The position numbers were made by a program, and so were the translations under genes. This document shows, in pieces, positions 1-5,313 of a stretch of 5,469 bases of DNA (position 1 is the first letter of the stretch; each line of letters begins with the position of its first letter). Under the pieces are notes generated by a model. The model was not told the origin of the DNA and did not search any database. It worked only from the letters and a program-made list of their open reading frames with translations. The DNA is from Deltaproteobacteria bacterium UBA5754 (GTDB lineage Bacteria > Desulfobacterota > Dissulfuribacteria > Dissulfuribacterales > UBA5754): assembly GCA_002419025.1 (NCBI GenBank), contig DIFG01000053.1, forward strand, positions 180-5,648, in the 5' to 3' direction.

Positions 1-45
1 GGCTTTTTGAGCGGGATCAGATTTTGAGGTTTTTGCAGTGCTATC
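1..45. repeat. Left copy of 45-bp interspersed inverted repeat
   Basis: The reverse complement of this stretch matches 1612-1656 at 42 of 45 positions, with no gaps. The match begins at the first base of the window, so the repeat probably continues upstream and this is only the outer end of a copy. It lies in the region before the response-regulator gene and has no coding signature. Because the second copy is one arm of a larger palindrome, I read this as the end of another copy of that palindromic element rather than as a transposon end specific to the regulator gene. I did not recognise a named family. Confidence 0.85.
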
Positions 46-76
46 ATCATCGAATTCCGTCTCGATGTCAAAAAAA

Positions 77-93
77 TGTCGAAACGTTTGACA
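77..93. promoter_or_regulatory. Palindromic operator-like site upstream of the response regulator
   Basis: TGTC-G-AAACGTTT-GACA is a near-perfect palindrome: an 8-bp AAACGTTT core with TGTC/GACA flanks, broken by one extra base. A TGTCAAA at 66-72 also pairs with TTTGACA at 87-93, so half-sites lie 21 bp apart, about two helical turns. The site overlaps a perfect TTGACA hexamer. Such a dyad is a plausible dimeric regulator site, perhaps for autoregulation by the downstream regulator, but the binder is not shown by sequence. Confidence 0.4.
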
Positions 94-116
94 CGGCATG
101 TCTACTCCTGTAATTT
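88..116 (+). promoter_or_regulatory. Possible sigma-70 promoter for the response-regulator operon
   Basis: A consensus -35 TTGACA lies at 88-93. At 17-bp spacing the -10 would be TAATTT (111-116), which is a weak match. A better -10-like TATAAA sits at 123-128, but at a spacing too long for this -35. No sigma-54 type element (TGGCAC-N5-TTGC) was seen here. The -35 is strong and the -10 weak, so the call is tentative. The leader to the start codon would be roughly 55-60 nt. Confidence 0.35.
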
Positions 117-179
117 TCGCAATATAAATTTCGGCAAAAATACACAAAAGACCGAACAGGCTACGGACGGCTCTTTTTT

Positions 180-1583
180 ATGCCGAGCGAATCGATTCTC
201 GTTGTGGACGACACCCCGGAAATCCGGGAGAATATGGCGGAGATCCTTTCATCCGACGGTTTTTCCGTGGATGTGGCCCGTGACGGGGAGGAGGCCATCG
301 AGATCCTTGCCCAGCGCCACTACGATGTGGTTCTCACGGATCTCTCCATGCCCCGCAGATCTGGATTGGATGTCCTGCGGGTGCTGAACGAGCAGGAAGA
401 GGACACTGTCTGCGTCGTAGTCACGGGGTTCGGAACCATCCAGGCGGCCGTCGAGGCCATGAGGCTCGGGGCCTTTGATTTTCTCACCAAGCCCGTAAAG
501 TCGGACGAACTCAGTGTCGTCATCGAAAAGGCCCTGGAGACCAGGTCCCTGAGGCGCGAGAACAAGACCCTCCGTCAGGAGCTAAGGAAGGCCCTTGGAT
601 TTGATCGGATCGTCGGGAAAAGTCCGGCCATTCAGGAGGTCTTTCATCTCGTAGAAAAGGTGGCCAGCGCCGACAGCACGGTCCTCATCACCGGTGAGAG
701 CGGGACCGGCAAGGAACTCATCGCCCATGCCGTCCATGATCACGGGAAACGAAAGGATCGTCCGTTCGTGCCTGTCAATTGCGCGGCCATTCCGGCTGAG
801 CTTCTTGAAAGCGAGCTCTTCGGCCATGAAAAAGGCGCTTTTACCCACGCCATCCGCACCAGGATCGGACGCTTCGAGCTTGCTGACAAGGGGACCATCT
901 TCCTGGACGAGATCGGAGACATGCCCCCCGTCCTCCAGGTGAAGCTACTGAGGGTCCTTCAGGAAAGGGCGTTTGAGCGGGTCGGGGGCTCGAAGACCAT
1001 CCATATTGACATCCGTGTCATCGCAGCGACCAACGTGGACCTGGAGGAGGCGGTGCGTCAAGGGAGGTTTCGGGAGGATCTCTTCTACCGGCTGAACGTC
1101 ATACCTATCCGCGTCCCGCCCCTGCGGGAGCGGAAGGCCGACATCCCTCTTCTAATCGAGCATTTTCTCGCCAAGTTTTCCCGTGGGGGCAGGACGGTCA
1201 CCGTGGATGATGCCGCTCGCCGGTCTCTTGTTGCCTATGACTGGCCGGGAAACGTCCGGGAACTCGAAAACATGATGGAGCGTCTCGTCATCCTCTCAAA
1301 CGGATCAGTCGTCACAAGAGAGGACCTGCCCGAACGTATCCGCGGTGCCGGCGGTCGATCCTCTTCAGGCGGCGGGGTAATAGAGATTCCGTCCCTGCCG
1401 GAGGAGGGAATCCCCCTTCACGAAGTCGTGAACGAATTCGAGAAGGCCATCATCATACAGGCCCTCGACAGGACGAACTGGATCAAGAATCGGGCAGCCA
1501 AGCTTCTCCAGATGAATCGGACCACACTTATCGAAAAGATGAAAAAACAACAGATCATCAAGGCGCAGGAAACAGCGGCGTGA
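180..1583 (+). CDS. Sigma-54-dependent response regulator, NtrC family (receiver-AAA+-Fis HTH)
   Basis: This is a 467-residue cytoplasmic activator expected to be phosphorylated by a histidine kinase and then to hydrolyse ATP to open sigma-54 promoters. The receiver domain (about 5-120) has acidic D10/D11, phosphoacceptor D54, T82 and K104. The AAA+ domain (about 142-385) has Walker A GESGTGKE (172-179), Walker B FLDE (241-244), the FREDLFYRLNV segment near 297-307 and WPGNVREL (355-362). A C-terminal Fis-type helix-turn-helix spans about 420-460. The sigma-54-contacting loop reads GAFTHA (219-224) instead of GAFTGA. Length and domain order are normal for the family and the gene looks intact. 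The start is the first ATG in frame. It has only a weak GGACGG 9 nt upstream and follows a T-run. The stop overlaps the next gene by GTGA, so both are probably co-transcribed. No kinase gene is present, so the signal and target genes cannot be named. Family certain, specific identity unknown. Confidence 0.97.
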   Translation: MPSESILVVDDTPEIRENMAEILSSDGFSVDVARDGEEAIEILAQRHYDVVLTDLSMPRRSGLDVLRVLNEQEEDTVCVVVTGFGTIQAAVEAMRLGAFDFLTKPVKSDELSVVIEKALETRSLRRENKTLRQELRKALGFDRIVGKSPAIQEVFHLVEKVASADSTVLITGESGTGKELIAHAVHDHGKRKDRPFVPVNCAAIPAELLESELFGHEKGAFTHAIRTRIGRFELADKGTIFLDEIGDMPPVLQVKLLRVLQERAFERVGGSKTIHIDIRVIAATNVDLEEAVRQGRFREDLFYRLNVIPIRVPPLRERKADIPLLIEHFLAKFSRGGRTVTVDDAARRSLVAYDWPGNVRELENMMERLVILSNGSVVTREDLPERIRGAGGRSSSGGGVIEIPSLPEEGIPLHEVVNEFEKAIIIQALDRTNWIKNRAAKLLQMNRTTLIEKMKKQQIIKAQETAA

Positions 1584-3058
1584 AAAATCGAATGACAAAA
1601 GGCAGAAATCCGATCGCACTGCAAGAACCTCAAAATCTGATCCCTCTCAAAAAGCCAGAGAGACAAGGTGTAAAATTTTCCAGAAATGATGTAGGCGAAT
1701 CGTCATCCGCCCCTACAGCGTATGCCGCATGGACTGGAAAATTGAAGCAACGCCGCAGATTGGGTTTTTCCAGCGGGATCAGAAAGACTACCTTGAGAAT
1801 CCTCTACAAAGCGGTCCTTTTGGTGGCTGTCGTTTTCGTGTCGATCCCATTCCACGTCGGGGCAGCGGTCCAGTCCAGAAAGGTCGTGATCCTTCCATTC
1901 AATTCAGCCGGGGCCGGTGAGTATTCCTATCTGGGGCCTGCACTCGAGGAAATCCTGGCAAGCAGCATCTCCCGCTCCGAGGGGATCTCTCTCGTATCCC
2001 TCACAAACAACACGAAGTCATACGCCGGCCCGCTGGATCTGATCGAACGTGTCAACGCTGACTATGGTATTGCCGGAAGCATCGCCCGCATGGGCGAAGG
2101 GGCCGAAGTAACCCTCTTTGTGATCGGCAAGGAATCTCCTGTGCCAGTCACCTCCATGACTGCTCCGAACGACAATATGGACGGTCTGATCCCTTTTGTG
2201 GAAAGTTTTGCAGCAAGGGCTGCGGATGTCATCAAGAAGTCGGCGAAACAGGAACCGCTGGTGGCAGAAAGCGAGCGTCCCACCCTTCTTGCCCCGGTTC
2301 CCGGAGACGAAGGCCCTGATGTCGCCCGCATGCATCCCGATCGAATGTTTCGCTCAGGAAGGGCGGCTCCGAGCGGAGGTGACGTCCTTACAGGTCCCGG
2401 CGGCGAGGAAGCGGGATGGACCGTCCAGGAAACCTGGCCCGAAGGGGCCCCCCGCCCGACCATCGGAGACGGTGGCCGCGCTGCTGGAGCATCGACAGGG
2501 CCTGAAGCAGGGCCGGGGGCATTCGGGGGATCGGTCCCCGATTTTCCTGAGCCCGAAGTGCGTCCAGTGCTGATCTCGTCGACCCCTCCCCGTCAGGAGT
2601 CTCCAGGACTCCTTGCCAGGCTCCTTCCCGTCGGAGGGGAAAAAGGATCCCCCATGCCCGGTTCCGGTTCCTATGGCGGCCTCCCTTATCCGTCACCTGA
2701 GGATCTCGAAGCTGCCTCCATGGGAGGGGTAGCTACGGTCCCTGAACCATCGGCAGCGGTCTTTCCCAGTAAAGATAGTGAAGCGACACGACAAGGTGCC
2801 GCACCTTCCGCGCCTTCAGTCCTTTCCATTCCCGAACCTTCCCCTCCCCCTTCCCCTGAAGGGCCCACGTCCGTCCTGCCCCCTCCCCCCCGGCCGCAGT
2901 CGGAAAGGCAAGGATGGCTATCCCGTCTCTTTTCGCCTGGAAAAGGAGATAAAACGACCAAGGCCCCTCCTGTAGAACAGGCGACACCTCCTCTCCCTGA
3001 GCCTCCCAAAGCGCCTTCAGGAGGAGGTGCGGGCGGTCCAATCTGGCAATGGTATTGA
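1580..3058 (+). CDS. Exported or membrane-anchored protein: TolB-N/CsgG-like N-terminal domain and proline-rich C-terminal tail
   Basis: This is a 492-residue protein of unknown function. A hydrophobic segment at about 76-96, ending FHVGAA, looks like a signal peptide or anchor. Residues about 99-222 begin KVVILPFNSAG and contain YLGPALEEILASSI, DYGIAGSIARMG and a MDGLIPFVESFA stretch. They resemble the TolB-N/CsgG-like domain of exported proteins I associate with Desulfobacterota. From about 225 to the end it is rich in Pro, Gly, Ser and Glu, probably disordered and periplasmic, with two related short motifs (GLLARLL at 343-349 and GWLSRLF at 445-451) and an aromatic C-terminus (IWQWY). The GTG start at 1580 overlaps the regulator stop (GTGA) and has AGGA 9 nt upstream. 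ATG at 1592 and TTG at 1793 are alternatives. The TTG would give a conventional signal peptide and omit about 70 residues, most of them encoded by an interspersed palindromic repeat. The gene is real. Its start and function are uncertain. Confidence 0.8.
   Translation: MKNRMTKGRNPIALQEPQNLIPLKKPERQGVKFSRNDVGESSSAPTAYAAWTGKLKQRRRLGFSSGIRKTTLRILYKAVLLVAVVFVSIPFHVGAAVQSRKVVILPFNSAGAGEYSYLGPALEEILASSISRSEGISLVSLTNNTKSYAGPLDLIERVNADYGIAGSIARMGEGAEVTLFVIGKESPVPVTSMTAPNDNMDGLIPFVESFAARAADVIKKSAKQEPLVAESERPTLLAPVPGDEGPDVARMHPDRMFRSGRAAPSGGDVLTGPGGEEAGWTVQETWPEGAPRPTIGDGGRAAGASTGPEAGPGAFGGSVPDFPEPEVRPVLISSTPPRQESPGLLARLLPVGGEKGSPMPGSGSYGGLPYPSPEDLEAASMGGVATVPEPSAAVFPSKDSEATRQGAAPSAPSVLSIPEPSPPPSPEGPTSVLPPPPRPQSERQGWLSRLFSPGKGDKTTKAPPVEQATPPLPEPPKAPSGGGAGGPIWQWY
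1612..1656. repeat. Right copy of 45-bp inverted repeat, inside a coding region
   Basis: This stretch is the inverted partner of 1-45, with three mismatches in 45 positions. It falls in codons about 11-26 of the gene that starts at 1580 and contributes residues around IALQEPQNLIPLKKPE. It is also the left arm of a larger local palindrome. With the copy at 1-45 it brackets the response-regulator gene in inverted orientation. Confidence 0.85.
1634..1784. repeat. Palindromic element within the N-terminal codons of the proline-rich protein gene
   Basis: Outer arms 1634-1656 and 1762-1784 pair imperfectly, sharing TCTGATCCC, CT and AAAAA blocks. Inside them a perfect 10-bp pair, AATTTTCCAG (1674-1683) and CTGGAAAATT (1734-1743), has nearly the same centre. 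A further GTAG/CTAC pair (1691-1694, 1713-1716) sits innermost. Nested arms around a shared centre are typical of interspersed palindromic repeats. No transposase is encoded. AATCC occurs on both sides (1607-1611, 1798-1802) but is too short to call a target duplication. The exact ends are unknown. Confidence 0.55.
2986..3028. other. Stem-loop at the convergent gene ends
   Basis: ACCTCCTC (2986-2993) pairs perfectly with GAGGAGGT (3021-3028), and CTGA (2997-3000) with TCAG (3017-3020) extends the stem inside. It lies in the last codons of the proline-rich protein gene and about 35 nt beyond the htrA stop on the opposite strand. No T-run follows on either strand, so it is not a standard intrinsic terminator. 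It could slow transcripts from the two converging operons. The repetitive proline/glycine codons here make chance pairing likely. Confidence 0.25.
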
Positions 3059-3061
3059 TTT

Positions 3062-4168
3062 TTAAGGAGTTTTTGTCTTTTCGCCCAGTTTTATCGCGGC
3101 CTTTTTGAGGGAGCCATCCCGGAAATAGGTCACCGTAACCGTATCCCCCGGGGATTTCGTTCGCAGAATGGCGATGACGTCCAGGTCAGAGCCGATGGGT
3201 TGATCGTCTATCCCCACGATAACATCTCCGCCTACGGCAATGGTACGGTTTCCGAGCGTGAGGTCCCTGGTTGCCCCGGCAAGTCCCGCACGCATGGCCG
3301 GGCCTTCAGGGTGGACCTTTGTGATCATCGCCCCTTCCTGGACGGGCAGATTGAGGATGGATGAAAGCCTCGGGGTGATGGTCAGGAAGCTTGCCCCGAA
3401 CCACGGCCTTTGCACTCGGCCTGTGGAGATGATCTGGGTGGAGACATCACGGGCGGCGTCCGATGAAATGGCAAAGGATCTCACGTCCCTTTCCGGGCCA
3501 GGGGAAAAGAGTCGGGTGGTGATGCCTATGACCCTGCCGTAGGTATCGAAGAGCGGGCCACCTGAATCCCCGGGCTCCATGGCGAGATCATTTTCTATGA
3601 CGCCGTCCACGACCTGACCGCCTGGGGTGGCGATGCTTCTCGGCCTGGCGTGAATATGCCCGATGGAGACGGCATACCCGAGGCCGCGGGGATTGGAAAG
3701 CGCAAACACAGTGCTTCCGGGTTCGATGGGTTCGGGAGGGGAAAAGGAGAGCGGGGCAATTTTTTCAAGAACCCCGGAGGGCGCGAGAATCTCAAGGACA
3801 GCAAGATCCGTTTCGGGATCGGTACCGACGAGACGCGCTGGCCACGTGGCCCCGTCGGAGAGGATAACCTCGATGCTTCGGACGTTTGACAGGACATGGG
3901 CATTGGTGATGACGTGGCCCAGTGTGTCGATGATAAATCCCGATCCCATCCCCTTCGTCGAGAGGGGGGCGGTGATGTACTCGTAGCTCTGGGGCGAGCT
4001 GTTGACGTGGACGAGCCCAGAGGCGAGCTTTTTGGCCAGGGCCGGGATGTCCGTTTCCTTGACCGTTCCCGCCGTGGCCGCGTTGATGAAAAACAGACAG
4101 TGTGTCAGGAGCGCGAGTCCGAAGATGATGAAATGCATCGAAAAGGAGGAGGAGTTCATGTTTTTCAT
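3062..4168 (-). CDS. HtrA/Deg-type periplasmic serine protease with one PDZ domain
   Basis: This is a 368-residue trypsin-fold protease of the DegS/DegQ kind that degrades or senses misfolded envelope proteins. A signal peptide occupies about 1-33, with a hydrophobic core near 13-29 and ATA/G as a likely cleavage site. The cysteine in it is preceded by LTH, which is not a lipobox. The catalytic triad is H91 (TNAHV), D121 (ETDLAV) and S202 (GDSGGP, where most HtrA proteins have GNSGGP). A single PDZ domain covers about 255-362. The length suits a one-PDZ member. The frame stays open upstream to 4300, but those 44 codons come from the inserted palindromic element, so I place the start at the ATG at 4168-4166. 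Removing the insertion makes this ATG overlap the uppP stop (ATGA). AAGG, followed by 10 nt, precedes it and now comes from the element end. It lies downstream of uppP and was probably co-translated with it. Catalytic function is well supported, but the paralogue name is not. Confidence 0.92.
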   Translation of the reverse strand: MKNMNSSSFSMHFIIFGLALLTHCLFFINAATAGTVKETDIPALAKKLASGLVHVNSSPQSYEYITAPLSTKGMGSGFIIDTLGHVITNAHVLSNVRSIEVILSDGATWPARLVGTDPETDLAVLEILAPSGVLEKIAPLSFSPPEPIEPGSTVFALSNPRGLGYAVSIGHIHARPRSIATPGGQVVDGVIENDLAMEPGDSGGPLFDTYGRVIGITTRLFSPGPERDVRSFAISSDAARDVSTQIISTGRVQRPWFGASFLTITPRLSSILNLPVQEGAMITKVHPEGPAMRAGLAGATRDLTLGNRTIAVGGDVIVGIDDQPIGSDLDVIAILRTKSPGDTVTVTYFRDGSLKKAAIKLGEKTKTP

Positions 4169-4174
4169 GTGTTG
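4166..4174. repeat. Target-site duplication of the MITE-like element, htrA side
   Basis: CATGTGTTG is repeated exactly at 4314-4322. Read on the minus strand this copy is CAACACATG, and its last three bases are the htrA start codon. Confidence 0.85.
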
Positions 4175-4313
4175 GAAACCTTGAAAAATGAGGATTTTCG
4201 TTCGAGGGCAAGGCGCGAGGAGGTCAAAAAGCGGAGCATACTCCCTGTATGTGAGCATTTTTGACCGACGAGCAACACAGCCATCGGGCGAAAGGACCAT
4301 TTTTCAAGGTTCC
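4175..4313. mobile_element. MITE-like 139-bp palindromic insertion between uppP and htrA
   Basis: The ends GAAACCTTGAAAAATG (4175-4190) and CATTTTTCAAGGTTCC (4298-4313) are inverted repeats matching at 15 of 16 positions. The whole element is a gap-free imperfect palindrome centred on 4244: GGTCAAAAA (4222-4230) pairs with 4258-4266, and CATAC (4237-4241) with GTATG (4247-4251), leaving a 5-nt loop. Exact 9-bp direct repeats flank it. It encodes no transposase, so it would be a non-autonomous element mobilised by an enzyme elsewhere. A 9-bp duplication fits several IS families (for example IS1 or some IS4-type elements), so the parent is not identified. From memory, similar sequences recur in Desulfobacterota genomes and often yield spurious N-terminal translations. 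I could not verify that here. Confidence 0.85.
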
Positions 4314-5110
4314 CATGTGTTGAAGACGAGGATGCCTGCGACCAAACCTGCCAGCATGAGACGGTACCATACGAACGGATAAAATGTATGTCTGACCAGG
4401 TAGCGCATGAGAAAAGAGATGACGAAATATCCTGAGACCGCGGCAGAGCCGAAACCCCAGATAAATGAGGTTTCAAATCCGGTAAAATCTCCTTTCCAGA
4501 GGCCCAATGCCTCGTAAAGCCCGGCGGCCGCTATGACAGGCGAGGAAAGGAGAAAAGAAAAACGGGCCGCGACCGTCCTTTCAAAACCGAGTATGAGGGC
4601 CGTGCTCATGGTGATGCCGCTTCGTGAGACCCCTGGGATGATGGCCACGGCCTGCGCAGTACCTATGAGAAGGGCCTCACGCCACCCGATGGTCGTCAGC
4701 TCCCGCGCATGACTTGCGAGCCGTTCTCCTGCCACGAGCAATAAGGCAACGGCAGAGAGGGTGCAGACGACGACCCACGGAGAGCGGAGGACCTGGGAGA
4801 TGACGTCTTCAAGTAAGAGTCCAAGGATGCCGGCGGGGATCGTGCCGAGGATGAGGAGAAGGAGGAGTTTCCTGTCAAAAAGGCGGTTTGAGCCAGGGAG
4901 AAGGGACCGTGCCATTTCGAACCAGTCACGCCAGAAAAAGGTGAGGACCGAAAGGAGTGTTCCCAGGTGGAGCGTCACGTCGAAGGCGAGAGGGGTCTCG
5001 GATAGGCCGAGAAAATGCTCGGCGAGGACCAAATGACCGGAACTCGAGATGGGGAGAAACTCCGTGGCCCCCTGAATGACTCCAAGCAGTACGGCTTCTA
5101 CAGCGTTCAT
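4304..5110 (-). CDS. uppP: Undecaprenyl-diphosphate phosphatase (BacA/UppP family)
   Basis: This is a 268-residue polytopic inner-membrane enzyme that converts undecaprenyl diphosphate to undecaprenyl phosphate, recycling the lipid carrier for peptidoglycan and other envelope polymers. Overproduction is known to give bacitracin resistance. Family hallmarks are present: Q13-x3-E17 in IQGATEFLPISSSGH (12-26), FDVTLHLGTL (43-52), the catalytic-site motif PGVSRSG (159-165) and the C-terminal FVWYR segment (246-250). Hydrophobic stretches near 46-60, 82-100, 112-129, 184-206, 215-236 and 250-264 fit the usual multi-pass topology. The ATG at 5110-5108 gives a typical family N-terminus. Nearby Shine-Dalgarno matches are weak: GGA lies 10 nt upstream and a strong GGAGGA 28 nt upstream. 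The last residues W-E-P and the TGA come from an inserted palindromic element. The pre-insertion protein would have ended at T265. The tail change lies after the last membrane segment and is probably tolerated. Confidence 0.97.
   Translation of the reverse strand: MNAVEAVLLGVIQGATEFLPISSSGHLVLAEHFLGLSETPLAFDVTLHLGTLLSVLTFFWRDWFEMARSLLPGSNRLFDRKLLLLLILGTIPAGILGLLLEDVISQVLRSPWVVVCTLSAVALLLVAGERLASHARELTTIGWREALLIGTAQAVAIIPGVSRSGITMSTALILGFERTVAARFSFLLSSPVIAAAGLYEALGLWKGDFTGFETSFIWGFGSAAVSGYFVISFLMRYLVRHTFYPFVWYRLMLAGLVAGILVFNTWEP
4314..4322. repeat. Target-site duplication of the MITE-like element, uppP side
   Basis: CATGTGTTG is an exact duplicate of 4166-4174. On the minus strand it encodes the end of uppP (codons for N264 and T265, then the first two bases of the next codon). 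Confidence 0.85.
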
Positions 5111-5217
5111 GAGGGTGCCATCCAGGCGATCGTGGACTTCCTCCCCGGCTCGACATGATACGGGAAAGATGGATGATGGAAGAAAAGATTCGGAGTAATC
5201 GGCTGCAAAACGCCTGG

Positions 5218-5246
5218 ACTATATCTCAGCATTTTTTTATCCTCAA
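5218..5246 (-). promoter_or_regulatory. Sigma-70-like promoter for uppP-htrA
   Basis: On the minus strand TTGAGG (5246-5241) and TATAGT (5223-5218) are separated by exactly 17 bp, matching the consensus at 4 and 5 of 6 positions. The spacer is A-rich. Transcription would begin near 5211, giving a leader of about 100 nt before the uppP ATG. This is the best promoter match in the intergenic region. Confidence 0.55.
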
Positions 5247-5284
5247 GACACGAGCCTTTTGCAAAATGACCAATATCCCGAGAT

Positions 5285-5304
5285 CGTCATTCCGGCCGAG
5301 GCCG
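5285..5304. repeat. ATTCCGGC-type palindromic repeat, degenerate copy
   Basis: CGTCATTCCGGCCGAGGCCG matches 5434-5453 at 19 of 20 positions. The stem GGC-CGAG-GCC is intact, but the outer right arm is degenerate (GCCGAACT instead of GCCGGAAT). It belongs to the broad class of small GTCATTCC...GGAAT palindromes dispersed in many proteobacterial genomes. Confidence 0.65.
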
Positions 5305-5313
5305 AACTCTGTG

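Noticed and set aside
76..387. Plus-strand ORF of 103 codons overlapping the regulator start
   Set aside because: It is out of frame with the clear receiver domain, has no family features, and its upstream part is non-coding regulatory sequence.
2018..3041. Several antisense and alternate-frame ORFs across the proline-rich region
   Set aside because: They are shadows of GC- and proline-rich codons, without recognisable domains, start signals or hydrophobic segments.
3095..3120. Third copy of the 45-mer suggested by CTTTTTGAGGGAG
   Set aside because: The similarity is short and explained by htrA codons for SLKKA. It does not extend into the rest of the repeat.
4100..4110. Lipoprotein signal in the HtrA-like protease (cysteine within the hydrophobic core)
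   Set aside because: Residues before the cysteine are LTH, lacking the small residue needed at -1. An ordinary signal peptidase site (ATA/G) follows.
4169..4300. 44-codon upstream extension of the htrA frame
   Set aside because: It lies inside the inserted palindrome and would bury the signal peptide. The reconstructed empty site has ATGA at 4168.
4165..4476. Minus-strand ORF of 103 codons spanning the element and the uppP 3' end
   Set aside because: It runs in another frame through the conserved uppP C-terminus and the repeat, with no independent support.
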